A stretch of DNA of 44,609 bases from Rhodospirillaceae bacterium (GTDB lineage Bacteria > Pseudomonadota > Alphaproteobacteria > Rhodospirillales > Rhodospirillaceae), in NCBI GenBank assembly GCA_019694335.1, contig JAIBCD010000024.1, positions 1 through 44,609 on the forward strand, written 5' to 3'. A program made the translations under genes and the position numbers. Below are positions 41,351 to 44,609 of this stretch, in pieces. Position 1 is the stretch's first letter, and the number at the start of each line of letters is the position of its first letter. The notes beneath the pieces were generated by a model. That model had not been told where the DNA came from and did not search any database. It saw only the letters and a program-made list of their open reading frames with translations.

Positions 41351-42142
41351 GTGACTACGGGGGACAACAGACTGCAGCGGGCGGAACGCCGCGCTCTGCA
41401 GAGGGAAGACGAGAAATATCTGAGTCAGCCTCTGAACCCGGGGCCCGACCCGCGTTCCATCTCCGCTCATGTGCGCCATGTGGTGCGTCTGTTTTCCAAC
41501 CCTTCGGAGGACTCGCCTTGCGCCACCGCCATGGCCCATCTCGGCGCTCTTTACAGCCGCACGGTTCCCAAGGCCCAGGTCGCCTGCCGGCGCGGCTGTT
41601 CATCCTGCTGCAGCCAGCTCGTGAGCGTCACCGCGCCTGAGGCCTTGTGGGTGGCGGACACTATCCGCCGCCGGGCGCGGACGGTCGAGAAGCTGCGCGC
41701 CGCCGACGCCGCGACCCACCATCTCTCGATCGAGGAACGGCTCAAAAGCCACCTCGTCTGCCCGCTGCTCGAGGATGACGTATGCTCGATCTACGCGTCG
41801 CGGCCGCTCGGCTGCCGGCATTTTGTGTCGATCAATCTCGATGCCTGCATCGCAACCTTCGTGCACGGTGCGGAGCCGCAGATCCCGATGCCCGTCAGCC
41901 ACACCGATGTCCTCTATGCCATCCGCATGGCGCTGTACGCCGCGATGCGGCTCAAAGGCCTGAAGGATGCGGCTTATGAGCTGAATGCCGCGGTGATGGC
42001 GGCGCTGGCGTACGAGGACGCCGAGGCACGCTGGCTGGCCGGCGAGGACATCTTCGCGGACGTGCCCGGCACCCGCACGATCCCGCCCAATTTCGAACAG
42101 GCCATCTCGCAACTGGTGGCGCATATCGCGCCGACGGTCTGA
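41351..42142 (+). CDS. YkgJ-type cysteine-cluster protein, 263 aa
   Basis: GTG at 41351 is the only suitable start. The Cys pattern of YkgJ-like proteins is present: CRRGCSSCCSQLVSVT near residue 80, HLVCPLLEDDVCSIYASRPLGCRHFVS near residue 135. These are thought to bind a zinc or iron-sulfur centre and may act in metal handling or protein modification. The C-terminal half is helical and Ala-rich and not recognisable. There is no signal peptide. It stands alone between the reductase and the kinase, 118 nt before the convergent kinase stop. Confidence 0.82.
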   Translation: MTTGDNRLQRAERRALQREDEKYLSQPLNPGPDPRSISAHVRHVVRLFSNPSEDSPCATAMAHLGALYSRTVPKAQVACRRGCSSCCSQLVSVTAPEALWVADTIRRRARTVEKLRAADAATHHLSIEERLKSHLVCPLLEDDVCSIYASRPLGCRHFVSINLDACIATFVHGAEPQIPMPVSHTDVLYAIRMALYAAMRLKGLKDAAYELNAAVMAALAYEDAEARWLAGEDIFADVPGTRTIPPNFEQAISQLVAHIAPTV

Positions 42143-42260
42143 ACGCGACCGCCGGCCCGGCTGCGGTCACGCCTTGTTGGGTATCCCCAGGGGTTGCCGG
42201 TATGCGACCAGCGGGTTGCCTCTAATAAGAACCGTGAATGCCGGGCGGAAAGCGCCGGTT

Positions 42261-43469
42261 TTAAAGGGTCGGCAGCGTGAAGTGGAACCGGGTGCCGGAG
42301 CCGGTTTCGGTTTCGAACCCGATCTCGCCGCCGTGGCGTTCGACGATGGCCTTCACGATCGAAAGGCCGAGGCCCGTGCCCTCGCCCTTTCCGGCGGCAT
42401 GGCCTTGGACGAACTTCCCGAAGATCCGCGGCCTGATGCTCTCCGGGATACCGCCGCCGGTATCGCTGACCGAGACCGTGGCCCGGCCGCCTTCGGTCGT
42501 GACGCCGATGCGGATGTCCGAGCCAGGAGGAGAGAACTTCACGCCGTTGGAGATCAGGTTGTTCAGGACTTGCGTCAGCCGGGCCTTGTCGCCGTTGACC
42601 GTGATGCCCGAGGCGCCTTCGCGGCTGACGGTGATCCGCTTCTCGCGGCAGTAACTGCGCAGGTTTTCCATCGATTCCTCGATCATCGCCGTGAGGTCCA
42701 TGGGGCGCGGGTTGAACTCCATCTGCCCGGCTTCGAGCGCTGCGGTATCGAGCAGTTCGTTGATCAGACGCAACAGCAGCGCGGCGTTGCGCTCGGCAAT
42801 GGTCAGGACTTCGCCCATATGAGGCGGCACCTCGCCCAGCATGCCGCCGTTGACCAGTTCCAGCCCGCCGATGATCGAGGTGAGCGGCGTACGGATCTCA
42901 TGGTTGATCGTGGAGATGAAGGCGGTCTTGAAAGCGTCGATGCGCTTGCGTTCTTCGACCTCCTCCAGCGCCAACTTGCCGGCCGCGCGCAACTCCAGTT
43001 CGTCCATCGCCAGCGCGCTCAGGTCGCGCAGGAGGGCGATTTGACGCGGCGACGGCGCATGCGGTTTGTCGTCGATGACGCAGACGGTGCCGAGCTTCAG
43101 GCCGTCGTGGGTCGTGAGCGGTGCGCCGGCGTAGAAGCGGATGTTGGGGGCGCAGTTTATCAGCGGATTGTCGGCGAAGGTTGCGTGCTGCGTGGCGTCG
43201 GGAACCACCAGCACCTCGTCGCTGAGGATGGCGTGGGCACAGAAAGCCAGGTCGCGCGGGGTTTCGCGGGCATCCAGTCCGATCTTGGCCTTGAACCACT
43301 GGCGGCCCTGGTCGACCAGGGAGACCAGGGCGATCGGTGTGTCGAGGACGTTGGCGGCGATGCGCACGATCCGGTCGAAAGCATCCTCCGGCGGCGTGTC
43401 GAGAATGCGGTAGGCGCGCAGGCGCGCAAGGCGCTGGGCTTCGTTTTTGGGCAATGGCGCCGCAGGCAT
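42261..43469 (-). CDS. GAF-domain sensor histidine kinase, 402 aa
   Basis: No membrane segment is present, so sensing is cytoplasmic. GAF domain at about residues 10-155 (ALVSLVDQGRQWFKAKIGLDARETPRDLAFCAHAIL, FYAGAPLTTHDGLKLGTVCVID). The HisKA motif has H190 in FISTINHEIRTPLTSIIGGLE. The ATPase part has the N box NNLISNGVKFSPPG, G1 DTGGGIP, F box FGKFVQG and G2 GEGTGLGLSIVKAIVERHGGEI. It autophosphorylates on H190. The response regulator gene ends 3 nt upstream, so they form an operon and a cognate pair. Confidence 0.94.
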   Translation of the reverse strand: MPAAPLPKNEAQRLARLRAYRILDTPPEDAFDRIVRIAANVLDTPIALVSLVDQGRQWFKAKIGLDARETPRDLAFCAHAILSDEVLVVPDATQHATFADNPLINCAPNIRFYAGAPLTTHDGLKLGTVCVIDDKPHAPSPRQIALLRDLSALAMDELELRAAGKLALEEVEERKRIDAFKTAFISTINHEIRTPLTSIIGGLELVNGGMLGEVPPHMGEVLTIAERNAALLLRLINELLDTAALEAGQMEFNPRPMDLTAMIEESMENLRSYCREKRITVSREGASGITVNGDKARLTQVLNNLISNGVKFSPPGSDIRIGVTTEGGRATVSVSDTGGGIPESIRPRIFGKFVQGHAAGKGEGTGLGLSIVKAIVERHGGEIGFETETGSGTRFHFTLPTL

Positions 43470-43472
43470 GGC

Positions 43473-43865
43473 TCAGGCCACTCCGATATTGTGGCCGTGA
43501 CGCGCCAGGATACCGAGGATCTGCCCAGCGACCTCACGCGGCGAGAATGGCTTCAAGATGACGTCGAGCGCGCCGCGCGCGATGCAGGCATCCGCGTCGA
43601 CCTGCTGTGTCATGGCGGTAATGAAGATTACCGGAATCCGGGCGGTAGCCTCGTCGGCACGCAAGGCCGTGAGGATGTCCGGCCCGTCCATGTCGGGCAG
43701 GGAGTAGTCGAGCAGGATCAGATCGGGTTTAAGCGCGGCGGCGCCGGCAAGGCCCTCGCGCCCCGTGCCGGCGACATCCACGCGGAAGCGTTTGCTGGCC
43801 CCAAGCGACAGCTTGAGGATGGTTTGGATGTCCGCCTGATCCTCGATATACAAAACATGCAGCAT
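43473..43865 (-). CDS. Single-domain response regulator (CheY-like receiver), 130 aa
   Basis: Start ATG at 43865 gives MLHVLYIEDQADIQTIL; the frame remains open further upstream but the added residues are not receiver-like. Expected receiver residues are seen: acidic pair E8-D9, phospho-acceptor D53 in LILLDYSLPDMDG, T83 and K105 in DVILKPFSPREV. There is no output domain, so it acts through a partner protein or a phosphorelay. It is the first gene of the two-component operon and is preceded by a kinase relic on the same strand. Confidence 0.93.
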   Translation of the reverse strand: MLHVLYIEDQADIQTILKLSLGASKRFRVDVAGTGREGLAGAAALKPDLILLDYSLPDMDGPDILTALRADEATARIPVIFITAMTQQVDADACIARGALDVILKPFSPREVAGQILGILARHGHNIGVA

Positions 43866-43913
43866 GGGGGCTCCCTGGCCGGGATATTCGGTCCAAACCG
43901 GAGCGGGCGTCAA

Positions 43914-44052
43914 TTATCCTGGGTGCACGCCGCGCAAACCGAGGTCGGGGATCTCACCGCCGTGGTTAAGCACGACCGGGCGGGCGATGGCGAGGCCCAA
44001 GCCCGACCCGCCTGCCTGCGCCACGCGCCTCGGGGTTTCCCAGGAAAAGCTG
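43914..44052 (-). pseudogene. Relic of a histidine-kinase C-terminal ATPase domain
   Basis: The minus strand reads RRVAQAGGSGLGLAIARP, then VVLNHGGEIPDLGLRGVHPG and a stop. GGSGLGLAIA-x(5)-NHGGEI is the kinase G2 box and following segment. Nothing resembling the N, G1 or H boxes lies upstream, and the usual beta-strand end is cut short. The stop lies 48 nt before the response regulator start, so it may be the scar of a deleted kinase gene or of a duplicated two-component pair. Confidence 0.6.
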
Positions 44053-44099
44053 ATGGACCCCATGAGTAGGCCGCCTGGTGGGCCACCCCGCATCCCTAG

Positions 44100-44124
44100 C
44101 CTCCAGGCGCGATCACGCTGGAGG
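44100..44124. repeat. Inverted repeat upstream of the photolyase gene
   Basis: CCTCCAG and CTGGAGG flank the short interval, with one G bulged beside an inner GCG/CGC. The stem could pair the GGAGG at 44120-44124. No T tract follows. A regulatory role is only a possibility. Confidence 0.3.
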
Positions 44125-44153
44125 TGGCGCGTGGCCGGCGCTACAAACCACCG

Positions 44154-44609
44154 GTGAGTTCCGCTCCCATCATCGTTTGGTTTCGCCAGGATCTGCGCCT
44201 GGCGGACAACCCCGCCCTGATCGCCGCCGCGGAAACCGGCCGGCCGCTGATCCCGCTCTATATATGGGACGATACCTTGGACTGGGCGCCGGGCGGCGCC
44301 AGTCGTTGGTGGCTGCACGGATCGTTGGAAAGTCTGAGCGCGAACCTGGCCAAGCGCGGTGCAGCGCTGATTCTGCGCCGTGGCCGGGCTGCCGCCGTTC
44401 TGGATCAGGTTGTCGCCGAGACCGGCGCTGATGCCGTTTATTGGAATCGTTGCTACGAACCCGCGGCGATCCGCCGCGACAGCGCGATCAAGAAGGAACT
44501 GGCGGCGCGCGAGATCGTGGCCGAGAGCTTCAACGGCGCACTGCTGTTCGAGCCTTGGGAACTCAAAACCCAAAGCGGTGGGCCGTTCAAGGTATACACG
44601 CCGTTTTCC
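44154..44609 (+). CDS. Deoxyribodipyrimidine photolyase, N-terminal part (truncated by window end)
   Basis: GTG at 44154 gives SSAPIIVWFRQDLRLADNPALIAAAETG, the photolyase N-terminal alpha/beta domain, followed by LIPLYIWDDTLDWAPGGASRWWLHGSLESL and LRRGRAAAVLDQVVAETGADAVYWNRCYEPAAI. The frame stays open through the last base. The domain belongs to the photolyase/cryptochrome family; FAD- and substrate-binding parts lie outside the window, so it could be a cyclobutane or other photolyase. The visible start lacks a clear ribosome-binding site; a GTG at 44124 is an alternative. Confidence 0.9.
   Translation, partial: MSSAPIIVWFRQDLRLADNPALIAAAETGRPLIPLYIWDDTLDWAPGGASRWWLHGSLESLSANLAKRGAALILRRGRAAAVLDQVVAETGADAVYWNRCYEPAAIRRDSAIKKELAAREIVAESFNGALLFEPWELKTQSGGPFKVYTPFS

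Noticed and set aside
42174-44069. A 631-codon + strand frame across the kinase and regulator
   Set aside because: It is antisense to two proteins with complete catalytic motifs and has no recognisable domain.

Overview
The window is about 44.6 kb of GC-rich bacterial chromosome with tightly packed genes. No tRNA, rRNA, CRISPR array, integrase or transposase could be recognised. GC content, third-position codon bias, a palindromic intergenic repeat of a type I associate with alphaproteobacteria (22747-22794) and the gene families point to an alphaproteobacterium. A soil or rhizosphere lineage such as Rhizomicrobium/Micropepsales is a guess, not something the sequence proves. Many products carry Sec or Tat signals, so the organism looks Gram-negative with a busy periplasm.

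Layout. 1-5.3 kb: the 3'-truncated end of a 2'-5' RNA ligase-like gene and a small unknown gene. These are followed by a minus-strand run encoding a HupE/UreJ-like membrane protein, two exported NHL beta-propellers, a periplasmic SRPBCC protein and a DUF952 protein. 5.4-9.9 kb: two exported metallo-beta-lactamase-fold hydrolases, a PhyH-type dioxygenase, a DUF2188 protein and a YaiI-family protein. 9.9-11.5 kb: an exported amidase.

11.7-18.9 kb is the most coherent block, an amino-sugar and peptidoglycan recycling locus. On the minus strand an overlapping operon encodes a SIS-type glucosamine-6-phosphate deaminase, NagA, MurQ and a BadF-type sugar kinase. Diverging from it are an AmpG-like muropeptide permease, a PBP4B/YfeW-like serine hydrolase and a lone cyclic-nucleotide-binding domain. 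Together they could import anhydromuropeptides and convert MurNAc/GlcNAc to fructose-6-phosphate. NagZ, AnmK and an amidase such as AmpD are not in the window.

18.8-27.7 kb is a set of independent metabolic genes: an exported amidohydrolase, an isopenicillin-N-synthase-like oxygenase, a CNT nucleoside transporter, a di-heme cytochrome (DUF1111), an ArsR-SRPBCC regulatory pair with a perfect palindromic operator, and a TauD dioxygenase divergent from a D-threonine-aldolase-like enzyme. 27.7-31.4 kb is a DUF1800-DUF1501 pair (Sec- and Tat-exported). 31.6-39.1 kb holds an EamA transporter, a large TPR plus O-GlcNAc-transferase-like protein, a dienelactone-hydrolase-like protein coupled to a B12-binding radical SAM protein, and an FG-GAP/CRTAC1-like calcium-binding propeller. 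39.2-44.6 kb holds an amidase relic, an acetamidase/formamidase, a Tat-signal-bearing Rossmann reductase, a YkgJ Cys-cluster protein, a response regulator/GAF-histidine kinase pair with a histidine-kinase relic upstream, and the start of a photolyase gene.

Genome style: genes in operons overlap as ATGA, and nearly all convergent pairs end within about 20 nt of each other, several sharing a 4-nt overlapping double stop. I do not see one wholly new multi-gene system. The best leads are the recycling locus with its BadF kinase, the altered active sites (OGT, MBL hydrolase), the Tat-exported reductase and the two gene relics.
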